Part shown: positions 1 to 8,964 of the stretch, piece after piece
Position numbering within the stretch: the stretch's first letter is position 1
Layout of the letters: each line of letters opens with the position of its first letter
NCBI RefSeq assembly: GCF_902859945.1
Contig: NZ_CADIKL010000039.1
Coordinates: 18,657 to 82,656, forward strand
Direction: 5' to 3'
Source: Paraburkholderia caffeinitolerans
GTDB taxonomy: Bacteria; Pseudomonadota; Gammaproteobacteria; Burkholderiales; Burkholderiaceae
Length of the DNA stretch: 64,000 bases
Made by a program: the position numbers and the translations under genes
Notes under the pieces: model-generated
The model's input: only the letters and a program-made list of their open reading frames with translations
What the model was told of the DNA's origin: nothing
Databases searched by the model: none

Positions 1-1431
1 AGCGCCGCAGCACCGACGGCTTCAGCGCCTTCAGCAGCGTCGGGGGCCTCGGGCGATCTGCGCAAGCTGAGTCTCGCCAACAAGCCCTGGACCGGCGACT
101 TCGACGCGATGCTGAACCGGCGGACGATCCGTTTCCTCGTGCCGTACAGCCGCACGCTCTATTTCGTCGACAAGGGCCACGAGCGTGGGCTCGCCGCCGA
201 GCTCGCGCGCGACTTCGAACGCTACATCAACCGCAAGTACGCGGCCCAGCTCGCGAAGCGTCCCGTGACCGTGTACCTGATTCCGACCACGCGCGACCAG
301 CTGCTCACGCAGCTGAACTCGGGTTTGGGCGATATTGCGGCGGGTAATCTGACTGCCACCGACGAGCGCCTCAAGATCGTCGATTTCATCGCTCCCCGCG
401 ATCGCAAACCCGTGCGCGAACTCGTCGTGACGGGACCCAAGGCACCGGCGCTGGCTTCGGTGGACGACCTCTCCGGCAAGGAGGTCTATGTACGCAAGTC
501 GTCGAGCTACTTCGGAAGCCTGACCCAATTGAGCGAGCGCTTGCGCAAGGCGGGCAAGCCGCCGATCCGCATTACGCTGCTGCCCGACGCGCTAGAAGAC
601 GAAGACGCGATGGAAATGGTGAACGCGGGCTTGCTGCCCATCATCGTGGTCGACGACTGGAAGGCGCGTATGTGGGCTCAGGTGCTACCGAAGATCAAGG
701 TGCGCGACGACCTTGCCGTGAGCGGCGAAGGCTACACGGGCTGGGCAATCCGCAAGAACAGCCCGCAACTGCAGGCCGTCCTGAACGACTTCTATTTGGG
801 CTACGTGAAGAAGCAAAGCGTGGTCGAATATCGCCTTGCGCAGTACATGAAACGCATCAAGCAGATCCGCAACAACGGCGGCGACGCCGAGCAGCAGCGA
901 TTCCAGCAAACGCTCGCGTTGTTCGAGAAGTACGGCGCGCAATATGGCTTCGATCCGTTGATGCTCGCGGCGCAAGGGTTCCAGGAGTCGCAACTGAATC
1001 AGAAAGCGCGCAGCCATGTGGGTGCGATCGGCATCATGCAGCTGATGCCCGCGACCGGCAAGCAGATGGGCGTCGGCAGCATCTCCGTCGCCGACGCGAA
1101 TATTCACGCCGGCGCGAAATACATGGACGAGCTGATGGAGAAGTATTTCCCGGACGCGCATTTCAGCAGCAGCGACCGCACGCTGTTCGCGTTCGCGAGC
1201 TACAACGCGGGACCGGGGAACATCGCGAAGATGCGCAAGCTTGCCGTGGAACGCGGCCTCGACCCGAACAAGTGGTTCAACAACGTGGAGATCGTCGTGG
1301 CGGACAAGATCGGCATCGAAACGACGACCTATGTGCGCAACATCTATAAGTACTACGCCGCGTACAAGCTGATCACCGATGCCCAGCATGCTCGCAACAA
1401 GGCCGTCGAGAGCATGCAGAAGGGCTCCTGA
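1..1431 (+). CDS. Membrane-bound lytic murein transglycosylase F-like protein, 5' end cut by the window
   Basis: The frame is open from base 1, so at least 476 residues are present and the true start lies upstream; the first Met (base 109) sits inside conserved sequence and is not the start. The N-terminal part (to about base 840) is a family 3 periplasmic solute-binding domain. The C-terminal part is a soluble lytic transglycosylase (SLT) domain with the catalytic Glu in GFQESQLN (codon 985-987), followed by GIMQLMPAT and YNAGPGNI. This order is that of MltF, which cleaves peptidoglycan glycan strands with formation of 1,6-anhydro ends in the periplasm. An Ala/Ser-rich stretch at the left edge probably follows the signal sequence. 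The gene ends 15 bases before the convergent chemoreceptor gene. Confidence 0.9.
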   Translation, partial: SAAAPTASAPSAASGASGDLRKLSLANKPWTGDFDAMLNRRTIRFLVPYSRTLYFVDKGHERGLAAELARDFERYINRKYAAQLAKRPVTVYLIPTTRDQLLTQLNSGLGDIAAGNLTATDERLKIVDFIAPRDRKPVRELVVTGPKAPALASVDDLSGKEVYVRKSSSYFGSLTQLSERLRKAGKPPIRITLLPDALEDEDAMEMVNAGLLPIIVVDDWKARMWAQVLPKIKVRDDLAVSGEGYTGWAIRKNSPQLQAVLNDFYLGYVKKQSVVEYRLAQYMKRIKQIRNNGGDAEQQRFQQTLALFEKYGAQYGFDPLMLAAQGFQESQLNQKARSHVGAIGIMQLMPATGKQMGVGSISVADANIHAGAKYMDELMEKYFPDAHFSSSDRTLFAFASYNAGPGNIAKMRKLAVERGLDPNKWFNNVEIVVADKIGIETTTYVRNIYKYYAAYKLITDAQHARNKAVESMQKGS

Positions 1432-1446
1432 CGGGCGCCTGATTTT

Positions 1447-3012
1447 TCATCGCGCGCCCGCGACCGTGAACAGACGCACGGCTTCGTCGAGCACGTCGGC
1501 TTGCTCGGCGAGCCGCTGCGCCGTGGCGGTCGCCTGCTCGACGAGCGCGGCGTTCTGCTGCGTGGCGCTGTCCAGATGCGCGACCGCCTGGTTGACCTGG
1601 TGAATGCCCTCGGCCTGCTCGCCGCTCGCGTTGGCGACCTCGACGATGATGGCCGAGACGCGGCTCACGGCCTCATCGATGGCGCGCATCTGCGCGGTCG
1701 TGTGGCCGACCAGTTCGGTGCCCTGGGCGATCTCGCTCACGCTCGCGTCCACGACCTGCTTGATCTCCTTCGCGGAGGCCGCGCAGCGCTGCGCGAGCAT
1801 GCGCACCTCGCCCGCGACCACGGCGAACGAGCGGCCCGCCTCACCCGCTCGCGCGGCTTCCACCGCCGCATTGAGCGCGAGGATGTTGGTTTGGAACGCG
1901 ATGCCGTCGATCACGCCGGTGATGTCGGCGATGCGCTGTGAGGCGCTGGTGATGCCGGCCATCGTGTGCTCCATGCGGCTCGCGATCGAGCCGCCCTGGG
2001 CGGCGGCGGACTGCGCCTCGCGCGCGAGCTCGAGTGCGCGCGCGCTCGCATCGGCGTTGGCCTGCACGGTGGTGGTGAGCTGGTCCATGGTCGCGGCGGT
2101 TTCTTCGACCGAGGCGGCCTGTAGCTCGGTGCGGCGCGAGAGATCGAGGTTGCCGGAGGAGATTTCGTGCGCGGCGTCGAGCATGCCCGCGATCTGCGCA
2201 CGCACGTCGAACACGATGGCGGTGAGATTGGCCTGCAGTTGATTGAGCGCCTGGAGCACGCTGCCGAGATCGTCCTTCGACGCAATCGCGAGCGTGGCGG
2301 TGAGGTCGCCCGCCGCCATGCGCGTGGACGCCATCGACATCTGCGCGAGCGGGCCGCCGAGCTGGCGCGTGGCGAGCTGCCACGCCGCGACGCTGCACAC
2401 CGCCGCCGCACCGAACGCGCACCAGAATGGCGTGGGCGGTAGCCCGCGCCACGCGCCGAAGCCCGCAGCGGCGAGCACAGCGGGCACGAGCGCATAGCCG
2501 GCGGCGACGCGCGTGGCCACCGGCAGGCGCATGAACGACTGCGCCGCGCCGAAGACGCCGGTGCGCACGAGCGAGCCGCGACGCAGGCGCACGCCGCGCA
2601 AACGCCCTTCGCGCATTTTCGCGTAGAGCGCTTCGGCCTCGCGGATCTCATCGCGGCTGGGCTTTACGCGCACGCTCAGATAGCCCACCACGGTGCCCTG
2701 CTCCGAAACCGGCGTCACGTTCGCGCGCACCCAGTAGTGGTCGCCGTCCTTGCGGCGGTTCTTCACGAGCGCAGTCCAGGGATGGCCGGAGCCGATGGTC
2801 TGCCACATGTCGGCGAACGCTTCGGGCGGCATGTCGGGATGGCGGATGACGTTGTGCGCCTTGCCGATCAATTCTTCCTTCGCGAACCCGGCAACCGAGA
2901 TGAACGCGGGATTGCAATACTGAATTCGGCCTTTGAGATCGGTGGCCGAGACGAGCATCTGCGAAGCGGGATAGTCGAATTCCTGCTGCGTGATGGGCTG
3001 GTTGTTGCGCAT
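1447..3012 (-). CDS. Aer-like methyl-accepting chemotaxis protein with N-terminal PAS domain
   Basis: A 521-residue receptor. Residues about 1-120 form a PAS domain close to the FAD-binding PAS of Aer (NPAFISVAGF, RHPDMPPEAFADMW, RRKDGDHYWV), which senses redox or energy state. Two hydrophobic segments lie around residues 160-215, followed by a HAMP-like linker and the cytoplasmic signalling hairpin with its conserved tip (ALNAAVEAARAGE). The family passes signals through CheW and CheA to the flagellar motor. The chosen ATG (3012) has AAGGAA four bases upstream and gives a natural PAS start; an in-frame ATG at 3087 would add an unconserved tail. A FliA-type promoter lies just upstream, which fits a motility gene. 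No other flagellar gene is in the window. Confidence 0.9.
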   Translation of the reverse strand: MRNNQPITQQEFDYPASQMLVSATDLKGRIQYCNPAFISVAGFAKEELIGKAHNVIRHPDMPPEAFADMWQTIGSGHPWTALVKNRRKDGDHYWVRANVTPVSEQGTVVGYLSVRVKPSRDEIREAEALYAKMREGRLRGVRLRRGSLVRTGVFGAAQSFMRLPVATRVAAGYALVPAVLAAAGFGAWRGLPPTPFWCAFGAAAVCSVAAWQLATRQLGGPLAQMSMASTRMAAGDLTATLAIASKDDLGSVLQALNQLQANLTAIVFDVRAQIAGMLDAAHEISSGNLDLSRRTELQAASVEETAATMDQLTTTVQANADASARALELAREAQSAAAQGGSIASRMEHTMAGITSASQRIADITGVIDGIAFQTNILALNAAVEAARAGEAGRSFAVVAGEVRMLAQRCAASAKEIKQVVDASVSEIAQGTELVGHTTAQMRAIDEAVSRVSAIIVEVANASGEQAEGIHQVNQAVAHLDSATQQNAALVEQATATAQRLAEQADVLDEAVRLFTVAGAR

Positions 3013-3313
3013 GGGGTTCCTTGCGTTCCTTGCAATGGGGTCGCTCACGACCCGACGACTTGCAAGGAATAACGGCATTTCCCCCACAGTCTTTAGGGGA
3101 TTAGGCGTGTTTGATCGGCATCGAATCCGGACGCACGCGCTGCGACAGTATCTTTAACGTTTCGTCCGCCACATTCGTCGGCTTTTCTCACGCCTTTCCC
3201 AGCGCCGCCGCGCAATGCCCGCCCGTCGTCATCGATCCGGGACGCCGATCAATTGACCGGCGCATGCCCTCAGCGTACGGTGCGCGACGCCCGCCGCCTA
3301 TTGCACGAGTCCC
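3013..3313. other. Divergent intergenic region between receptor and LysR genes
   Basis: This is the only gene-free stretch of about 300 bases. Its left side holds the FliA-type promoter (3069-3095) and a nested inverted repeat: a 10-base arm at 3026-3035 matches the reverse complement at 3060-3069, and between them 3037-3053 holds GGGTCG-CTCA-CGACCC. An eight-base copy of the outer arm (3017-3024) contains the receptor's ribosome-binding sequence. The right half (about 3110-3313), upstream of the LysR gene, shows nothing I can name and no convincing coding frame. Confidence 0.6.
3069..3095 (-). promoter_or_regulatory. FliA (sigma-28) type promoter for the Aer-like receptor
   Basis: Read on the minus strand the sequence is TAAAGACT, 11 bases, GCCGTTAT. 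The known sigma-28 consensus is TAAAGTTT-N11-GCCGATAA, so the core TAAAG and GCCG and the 11-base spacing all match. The predicted transcription start is near 3062, about 50 bases before the ATG at 3012. Confidence 0.65.
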
Positions 3314-4189
3314 ATGCGCCGTCTTCCATCGCTGATCGCGCTGCGCTTTTTTGAAGAAGCCGCGCAACACCTGAGCTTCAATCGCGCGGCCAAGTCCCTG
3401 TGCGTGACGCAAGGCGCGGTCAGCCGGCAAATCCGGATTCTCGAGGAGTCGCTGGGCGAAAAGCTTTTCGAGCGCGATCATCGCGGCATCCGGCTGACTG
3501 AAGCGGGCGCGGGGCTCCTGCCGTGCGTTTCCGCCGCGTTCGACATGCTCGAGCAGGGCACGCGCGCGTTCTCGTCGGCGAATGCGCGGCGCCGGCTCGT
3601 GATTGCCTTGCCCCCGACCTTCGCGACTCAATGGTTCTCGGCGCGTCTGCCGCTGCTCTCGGCCACGCTGCCCGACGTCGAGCTCTCCGTACGCACGAGT
3701 GCGGTGGCCGATTGCCACTGTACGATCCGCTTCGGGCGCGGCGCCTTGCCGGGCGTCTGCTCGGAACTGATCGCGGTGGAGCGGCACACGCTGGTCGGGG
3801 CGCCCTGGCTCGGCGGCGAGCCGCTCGAAACGCTGCTGCGCAAATGGCCGCGCCTGCATGTGCTGCACGAGGGCGAGCGGCTCAGTCTCTGGCCCGACTG
3901 GCTCGCCAGCGCGGGCCTGTCCGGCGGCCACGACGACAACGACAGCGGCATCGAATTTTCCACGCTCGAGCAGGCCATTCATGCGGCCCGCAAGGGCGCG
4001 GGCCTCGCCATCGTCGACCGCAACATGATTACCGAGGAGCTCGCGAACGGCAGCCTCGTCCCGCTCTCCGAGGTGCAGGTGAGCGGCCCCTACGGTTATT
4101 GGCTCGACATCGCGCGCGAGCACGCACAGCTCGCGCAGGTGCGGGCGTTCGCGGACTGGCTGCGCCAGCAGATCATGATCGGCGAGTAG
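3314..4189 (+). CDS. LysR-family transcriptional regulator, GcvA-like
   Basis: A 291-residue protein of normal LysR length. Residues about 5-62 form the winged helix-turn-helix (FFEEAAQHLSFNRAAKSL, then VTQGAVSRQIRILEESLG), followed by a periplasmic-binding-fold effector domain. The N-terminus (MRRLPSLIALRFFEEAAQ) is typical of the GcvA/AmpR branch. It ends five bases before the convergent MFS transporter, the last gene of the leftward aldehyde/transport operon. Control of that operon is possible, but LysR proteins usually regulate a divergent gene and the divergent neighbour here is a chemoreceptor. The effector is unknown. Confidence 0.88.
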   Translation: MRRLPSLIALRFFEEAAQHLSFNRAAKSLCVTQGAVSRQIRILEESLGEKLFERDHRGIRLTEAGAGLLPCVSAAFDMLEQGTRAFSSANARRRLVIALPPTFATQWFSARLPLLSATLPDVELSVRTSAVADCHCTIRFGRGALPGVCSELIAVERHTLVGAPWLGGEPLETLLRKWPRLHVLHEGERLSLWPDWLASAGLSGGHDDNDSGIEFSTLEQAIHAARKGAGLAIVDRNMITEELANGSLVPLSEVQVSGPYGYWLDIAREHAQLAQVRAFADWLRQQIMIGE

Positions 4190-4193
4190 CCGG

Positions 4194-5594
4194 TCAATGA
4201 TGGCTCGCCTGATTGAGCGTCAGGTGCTTTGTTTCGGGCGCCCACGCGATCGACACGATCATGCCGACCAGCAGCACGGCCGCGAGCGCCAGCATGGTCG
4301 GATGAATGCCGAATCCGGCGATGCCGAGCGGCAGCAGGAACGTGCCTATCGCCGAGCCCAGCCGGCTGCACGCAATCGCCACGCCCACGCCGCAAGCGCG
4401 TACCGAGGTCGGGAAGCACTCGGGCGGATACACGCCCACGAGATTCGAAAAGGCCGACATCGTGACCGTGAACAGCGCGAACGCGACGATCATCGGCGTG
4501 CGCGCGGCGTCGGGCAGCACGCTCAAGGTCGCGAGCGAGGCGCAGGTGATGGCGAACGAGCTGATCAGGAAGGTGCGCCGCGGCAACCGGATCATCAGCC
4601 AGATGCCCAGCAGCGCGCCGAAGATCAGGAGTCCGTTGAGAATGAAGTCCGCGCCGGTGCCCTGGTCCAGGTGCACGGCCTTCAAAACCGTCGGCAGGAA
4701 TGTGTAGATCGCGAAGTAGGGAATCACGAGACACACGAAGAACGTGCAGTTAAACAGCGTGCGGCGAATCAGGTCGGGCTTGAAGAGGCGCGCGAAGCCG
4801 TCGTTGGCGCTCTTCGGCAGATCGGCCGGCGTATCGAGCACGACGTGCGGCCCGAAGTACTTGTGCACGATCGCGTTGGCTTCGGCGTTGCGGCCCTTGC
4901 TTTGCAGCCAGCGCGGCGATTCGGGCGTGCCGATGCGCGCGACCAGCACGGCGAGCGCGGGTACGCCGGCCGAGGCGAGGAGCCAGCGCCACGCATCGGG
5001 CGACGCATCGGCGTAATGGATGCCGAGCACGCTGGCCGCCACGTAGCCGATGGTCCAGATCACGCTGAACGAGCCGAGCAGCGTGCCGCGGTGCTTGCGC
5101 GGCGAGAATTCCGCGAGGAACGTATGGCCCACGGCGAAGTCGCCGCCCATGCCGACGCCGATCAGGATCCGCAGCACGCACAGCATGAGCGGCGAGCTCA
5201 CGTAGAACTGCGCGAATGCGGCGAGCGTGATGATCAGAAAACTCAGGAGAAAGATGCGCTGGCGGCCCATCCGGTCGGAGAGCCGGCCGAACACGAGGCT
5301 GCCCGCGAAGATGCCGATCAGCGCGGAGCTGCCCACCATGCCGGTCCAGAACGTATCGAGCGGCATCTGCCGGTTGAGCGAGGCGAGCGAATAGCCGATG
5401 GTGCCGAGTGCGTAACCCTCGGTGAAATGGGCGCCGAACGTCAAGCCGGCGATGCGGATATGGAATGCGTTGACGGGAACGTCGTCGAGGGTCACGCGCG
5501 GCGCGCCTGCGGCGGCTGTGGCGTGGGCCGGTGCGCCGGCTTGCGTGCGCGCTTCTTCTTCGAGCGCGGATGGCCACGAGGGAGGCTGGTTCAT
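4194..5594 (-). CDS. MFS transporter, metabolite:H+ symporter type
   Basis: A 466-residue integral membrane protein with about 12 hydrophobic segments after a roughly 45-residue cytoplasmic tail. The signature loop between helices 2 and 3 is visible (GRLSDRMGRQR), as is the sugar/acid-porter motif GVGMGGDFAVGHTFLAEF followed by PRKHRG. These place it in the broad group containing sugar porters and aromatic-acid:H+ symporters; the substrate cannot be read from sequence. It is the last gene of the leftward operon, 85 bases after the dehydrogenase, and probably imports the compound that the two upstream oxidoreductases process. Confidence 0.87.
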   Translation of the reverse strand: MNQPPSWPSALEEEARTQAGAPAHATAAAGAPRVTLDDVPVNAFHIRIAGLTFGAHFTEGYALGTIGYSLASLNRQMPLDTFWTGMVGSSALIGIFAGSLVFGRLSDRMGRQRIFLLSFLIITLAAFAQFYVSSPLMLCVLRILIGVGMGGDFAVGHTFLAEFSPRKHRGTLLGSFSVIWTIGYVAASVLGIHYADASPDAWRWLLASAGVPALAVLVARIGTPESPRWLQSKGRNAEANAIVHKYFGPHVVLDTPADLPKSANDGFARLFKPDLIRRTLFNCTFFVCLVIPYFAIYTFLPTVLKAVHLDQGTGADFILNGLLIFGALLGIWLMIRLPRRTFLISSFAITCASLATLSVLPDAARTPMIVAFALFTVTMSAFSNLVGVYPPECFPTSVRACGVGVAIACSRLGSAIGTFLLPLGIAGFGIHPTMLALAAVLLVGMIVSIAWAPETKHLTLNQASHH

Positions 5595-5679
5595 TTGGTC
5601 TCCTTTCTATTTTTGATGAATGATGCGGGCGATGCGTGCGCCGCCCTACATGGATGGCGCGGCGCGCGGGCAGGGCGCT

Positions 5680-7119
5680 TTAGCGGTCGAGGCCGGCCAT
5701 CAGCACGTACTTGAGTTCGACATACTCGTCAAGCCCGTACTTCGAGCCTTCGCGGCCGAGGCCGGACTGCTTCACGCCGCCGAACGGCGCGACTTCGGTG
5801 GAGAGGATGCCGTCGTTGATGGCGACCATGCCGGACTCCAGGGCTTCCGAGATCCGCCAGGCGCGTCCGAGATCGCGCGTATAGCAATACGCGGACAGGC
5901 CATACGGCGTGTCGTTGGCGCGGGCGATCCCTTCGCTTTCGGTGTCGAAGCGGAAGCACGCGGCAACCGGCCCGAAGGTTTCTTCGGCGGCGATCAGCAT
6001 GTTCTCGCTCGCTTCGGCGAGCACCGTGGGCTCGTAGAAGGTGCCGCCCAGCGGGTGACGCTGGCCGCCCGTCAGCACGCGCGCGCCGTGGCGCTGCGCG
6101 TCGGCGATGTGCGCTTGAACCTTCGTTAGCGCCGCCTCGTTGATGAGCGGCCCCTGATCGAAATCGCCCTTGAGCGCGTGGCCCACGCGCAACTGCTGCA
6201 CGGCCTTCGTGAGCGCCTGCGTGAACGCGTCGTAGATGTCGCTTTGCACGTAGAAGCGATTCACGCAGACGCAGGTCTGGCCCGTGTTGCGGAACTTCGA
6301 GGCGATCGCGCCTTGCACGGCGGTTTCGAGATCGGCGTCGTCGAACACGATGAACGGCGCATTGCCGCCCAGTTCGAGCGAAAGCTTCTTGAGCGTGTCC
6401 GCCGACTGGCGTGCGAGCAGCTTGCCCACGCGCGTGGAGCCCGTGAACGAGAGCTTGCGCACGATGGACGACTCCGTGAGGGCGTTGCCGATCGCTACCG
6501 CGTCGCCGGAGACGACGTTGAACACGCCCGCCGGCACACCGGCCTGCTCGGCCAGCACGGCGAGCGCGAACGCGCTGAGCGGCGTTTCCTCGGACGGTTT
6601 GAGCACCATCGTGCAGCCGGCGGCGAGCGCGGGGCCGGCCTTGCGCGTGATCATCGCGAGCGGGAAGTTCCACGGCGTGATCGCCGCGACCACGCCTACG
6701 GGCTCGCGCGTCACGACAATGCGCGAATGCGGCTTCGCGCCTGGAATGACGTCGCCGTAGCAGCGCTTGCCTTCTTCGGCGAACCACTCGAGAAAGCTCG
6801 CCGCGTAGGCCACTTCTCCGCGTGCTTCGGCAAGCGGCTTGCCTTGCTCGTGCGAGAGCAGTTCGGCGAGCGCGTCACGGTGTTCGAGCATCAGCTCGCC
6901 CCAGCGCTTCACGCGCGCGCTGCGCTCCTTGGCCGTGAGCGCGCGCCAGGCCGGGAAGGCCCGCGCGGCGGCGTCGATGGCTTCGCGCGTTTCGCCGCCG
7001 CCGCCTCTCGCCACTTGCGCGATGACCTCGCCCGAGGCCGGGTCGAGGACCGCGTAGGTCTCGGCGCTCGTGCGCCAGGTGCCGTCGATGTAGTGGCCGG
7101 TGCGCAAAAAGTCGCTCAT
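5680..7119 (-). CDS. NAD(P)-dependent succinate-semialdehyde-type aldehyde dehydrogenase
   Basis: A 479-residue class of aldehyde dehydrogenase closest to GabD. Visible motifs are PWNFPLAMITRK (cofactor binding), FTGSTRVGK, the general-base Glu in LELGGNAPFIVFDDAD and the nucleophilic Cys in NTGQTCVCVNRFYV. It oxidises an aldehyde to the acid with NAD(P)+ in the cytoplasm. GabD-like proteins act on succinate semialdehyde, but many relatives use other semialdehydes or glycolaldehyde, so the substrate is uncertain. The start ATG (7119) overlaps the stop of the aldo/keto reductase gene by four bases, implying translational coupling; an upstream in-frame start at 7209 would lie deep in that gene and is rejected. 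Confidence 0.9.
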   Translation of the reverse strand: MSDFLRTGHYIDGTWRTSAETYAVLDPASGEVIAQVARGGGGETREAIDAAARAFPAWRALTAKERSARVKRWGELMLEHRDALAELLSHEQGKPLAEARGEVAYAASFLEWFAEEGKRCYGDVIPGAKPHSRIVVTREPVGVVAAITPWNFPLAMITRKAGPALAAGCTMVLKPSEETPLSAFALAVLAEQAGVPAGVFNVVSGDAVAIGNALTESSIVRKLSFTGSTRVGKLLARQSADTLKKLSLELGGNAPFIVFDDADLETAVQGAIASKFRNTGQTCVCVNRFYVQSDIYDAFTQALTKAVQQLRVGHALKGDFDQGPLINEAALTKVQAHIADAQRHGARVLTGGQRHPLGGTFYEPTVLAEASENMLIAAEETFGPVAACFRFDTESEGIARANDTPYGLSAYCYTRDLGRAWRISEALESGMVAINDGILSTEVAPFGGVKQSGLGREGSKYGLDEYVELKYVLMAGLDR

Positions 7120-8147
7120 GCCGCTTGCCTCCCCGCGGAGAATCCTTGCTGCGGGCGCGCCTCGCGCGGCACGCGCCGGCCTGCCGTGTAGTCGTTGATG
7201 AGATCGCATGGCGTGTAGTTTCTATCGATCTCGTAAAGCTCCTCGGCGCTGAGCCGGGTTTCGAGCGCCGCGAGCGCGCTGTCGAACTGCGCGGACGAAT
7301 CGGCGCCCACCAGCATGCTCGACACGCCCTCGCGCGCGAGCACCCACGCCTGGGCGATCTGCGCGGGACTCACGCCGCGTGCGTGCGCCACGCGGGCAAT
7401 CGACGCCGCGATTTCGCGCGAGGCGTGGTCGCCGTACATCTGTGACGTAAAGAAGTCGGTCTGGTTGCGCGTGGAGTCCGGGGCGCACGAGAGCAGGCCG
7501 CGCGCGAGCGGGCTGAACACGGAGACGCCCACGCCCTGATCGATGCAGTAGGGAATCATCTCGCGCTCTTCCTCGCGGTACGCGGCGTTGAGCTGGAGCT
7601 GCATGTTGATGGGCTTGTGCCAGCCGTTGCGCTCGCAGGCCTGCATGATCTTGGCGAACTGCCATGTGTACATCGTCGAGACGCCGATATAGCGCGCCTT
7701 GCCCGCGCGCACGATGTCGTCGAGCGCGCCCATGGTTTCCTCCACGGGCGTGTTCACGTCGAAATAATGCAGCATGTAGACATCGACGTAATCCATGCCG
7801 AGACGCCTGAGCGACCCGTCGATGCCGTCCATCACGTGCTTGCGCGAATGGCCGCCCGCGTTCTGATACGCGCCCATGTCGTAGCCGACCTTGGTGGTTA
7901 CGACAATTTCCTCGCGGCGCGCGAGACGCTTGAGTATGCGGCCGACGACTTCCTCGCCCACGCCGGTCGAATAGAAATCGGCGAGGTCGATGAAGTTGAC
8001 GCCCGCGTCCAGCGCGTGACGCACGATCGGCTCGCTTTGCGCTTCATCGAAAATCCAGGGCTTCCATTGCGGCGTGCCCATGTTCATCGTGCCGAGGCAC
8101 AGACGCGAAACCTTGAGGCCGGATTGGCCAAGACGCACGTATTCCAT
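7116..8147 (-). CDS. Aldo/keto reductase
   Basis: A 343-residue TIM-barrel NAD(P)H-dependent oxidoreductase. The catalytic tetrad is visible: Asp and Tyr in NFIDLADFYSTG, Lys in VVTTKVG and His in YMLHYFD. The N-terminus YVRLGQSGLKVSRLCLGTMN is typical of the AKR11/Tas-like bacterial group. Enzymes of this group interconvert aldehydes or ketones and alcohols, and some oxidise sugars or pyridoxal. It is the second gene of the leftward operon, 29 bases after the Fae-like gene and overlapping the dehydrogenase by four bases, so it probably makes or consumes the aldehyde handled by that enzyme. Substrate unknown. Confidence 0.9.
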   Translation of the reverse strand: MEYVRLGQSGLKVSRLCLGTMNMGTPQWKPWIFDEAQSEPIVRHALDAGVNFIDLADFYSTGVGEEVVGRILKRLARREEIVVTTKVGYDMGAYQNAGGHSRKHVMDGIDGSLRRLGMDYVDVYMLHYFDVNTPVEETMGALDDIVRAGKARYIGVSTMYTWQFAKIMQACERNGWHKPINMQLQLNAAYREEEREMIPYCIDQGVGVSVFSPLARGLLSCAPDSTRNQTDFFTSQMYGDHASREIAASIARVAHARGVSPAQIAQAWVLAREGVSSMLVGADSSAQFDSALAALETRLSAEELYEIDRNYTPCDLINDYTAGRRVPREARPQQGFSAGRQAA

Positions 8148-8176
8148 TGCTTAGATATCCTTTTTAACGTGTGCGC

Positions 8177-8689
8177 TCAGACTTTCTTCGGCGTGTAGAA
8201 CGGATTGGACACGTCGCGCGCGGCGGCGAATACGTCTTCCTTGCGGGGCAGGCCCTTCATGGCCGCGAGAATCGCGTTCTTGCAGGCGCGATAGTTGTTC
8301 TCGAACACGGCGTCGAGGTTGTCGGTTTTCGGATTGACCCAGTTCGCCGACACGACCACCCAGTCGTTTTCCGCTTCGGGCGGCAGCGTGCCGTTTTCGA
8401 GCGATTCGGCCACCGCTTTTGCGATGCCGGCCTGCGAGGCGCCCCAAGTGGCGTTGCCGTGGAAGTCGCTTTCGATTTGCGCCTTGTTCACGTAGAGCGT
8501 GAGCGGCTTGGCGGGAATGCCCGGCTGCGCGATCACGACGAAGGGCGCGTGGCCCGCGGAGGGCGTGGCGAGCGCCGTGGAGAACGCCTGGCCGGCGGGG
8601 CCGCTGCGCGGCCCGACCAGCACGTTGATGTGGGCGAGATTGACGCCCGGTCCTTCGAACCCTTCACCGATATAAAGCTGCTTGTCCAT
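8177..8689 (-). CDS. Formaldehyde-activating enzyme (Fae) family protein
   Basis: A 170-residue protein, the normal Fae length. It has the family's N-terminal signature as GEGFEGPGVNLAHINVLVGP with the conserved His (residue 20), then PNTLYV-like KPLTLYVNKAQI and a C-terminal NPFYTPKK. Known Fae condenses formaldehyde with tetrahydromethanopterin in methylotrophs. In the reference enzyme the motif is, as I recall, AHID; here it is AHIN, and no tetrahydromethanopterin gene is in the window. It may therefore be one of the Fae-like paralogues of unsettled function. It heads the leftward operon; the start at 8689 matches the family N-terminus, while an in-frame ATG at 8728 would add 13 unconserved residues. 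Confidence 0.88.
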   Translation of the reverse strand: MDKQLYIGEGFEGPGVNLAHINVLVGPRSGPAGQAFSTALATPSAGHAPFVVIAQPGIPAKPLTLYVNKAQIESDFHGNATWGASQAGIAKAVAESLENGTLPPEAENDWVVVSANWVNPKTDNLDAVFENNYRACKNAILAAMKGLPRKEDVFAAARDVSNPFYTPKKV

Positions 8690-8964
8690 GTGTCTGCTCC
8701 AGTGCCGATACCCGATTACGGAATGCAACGGTGGAGCGATTGTGCGGCGGGGCTGGACAGCGCATGAATCGATGATTTCTCGGCGGGGTGCGAGGCAAAC
8801 TCATATCCGGGTTTTTGCCAGGGGGCACTCGGGTCGCGGGGAGGCTATGGCGTTGGTGACGAGCGTTTCGTTGCGCAACCAAGGCAATTTTCTTCAATAC
8901 AGGCACGCGCGCGCCTCGTACGCTCGACGGTGAATCATCGCCATTGAGCGTAACGAGGAGAACC

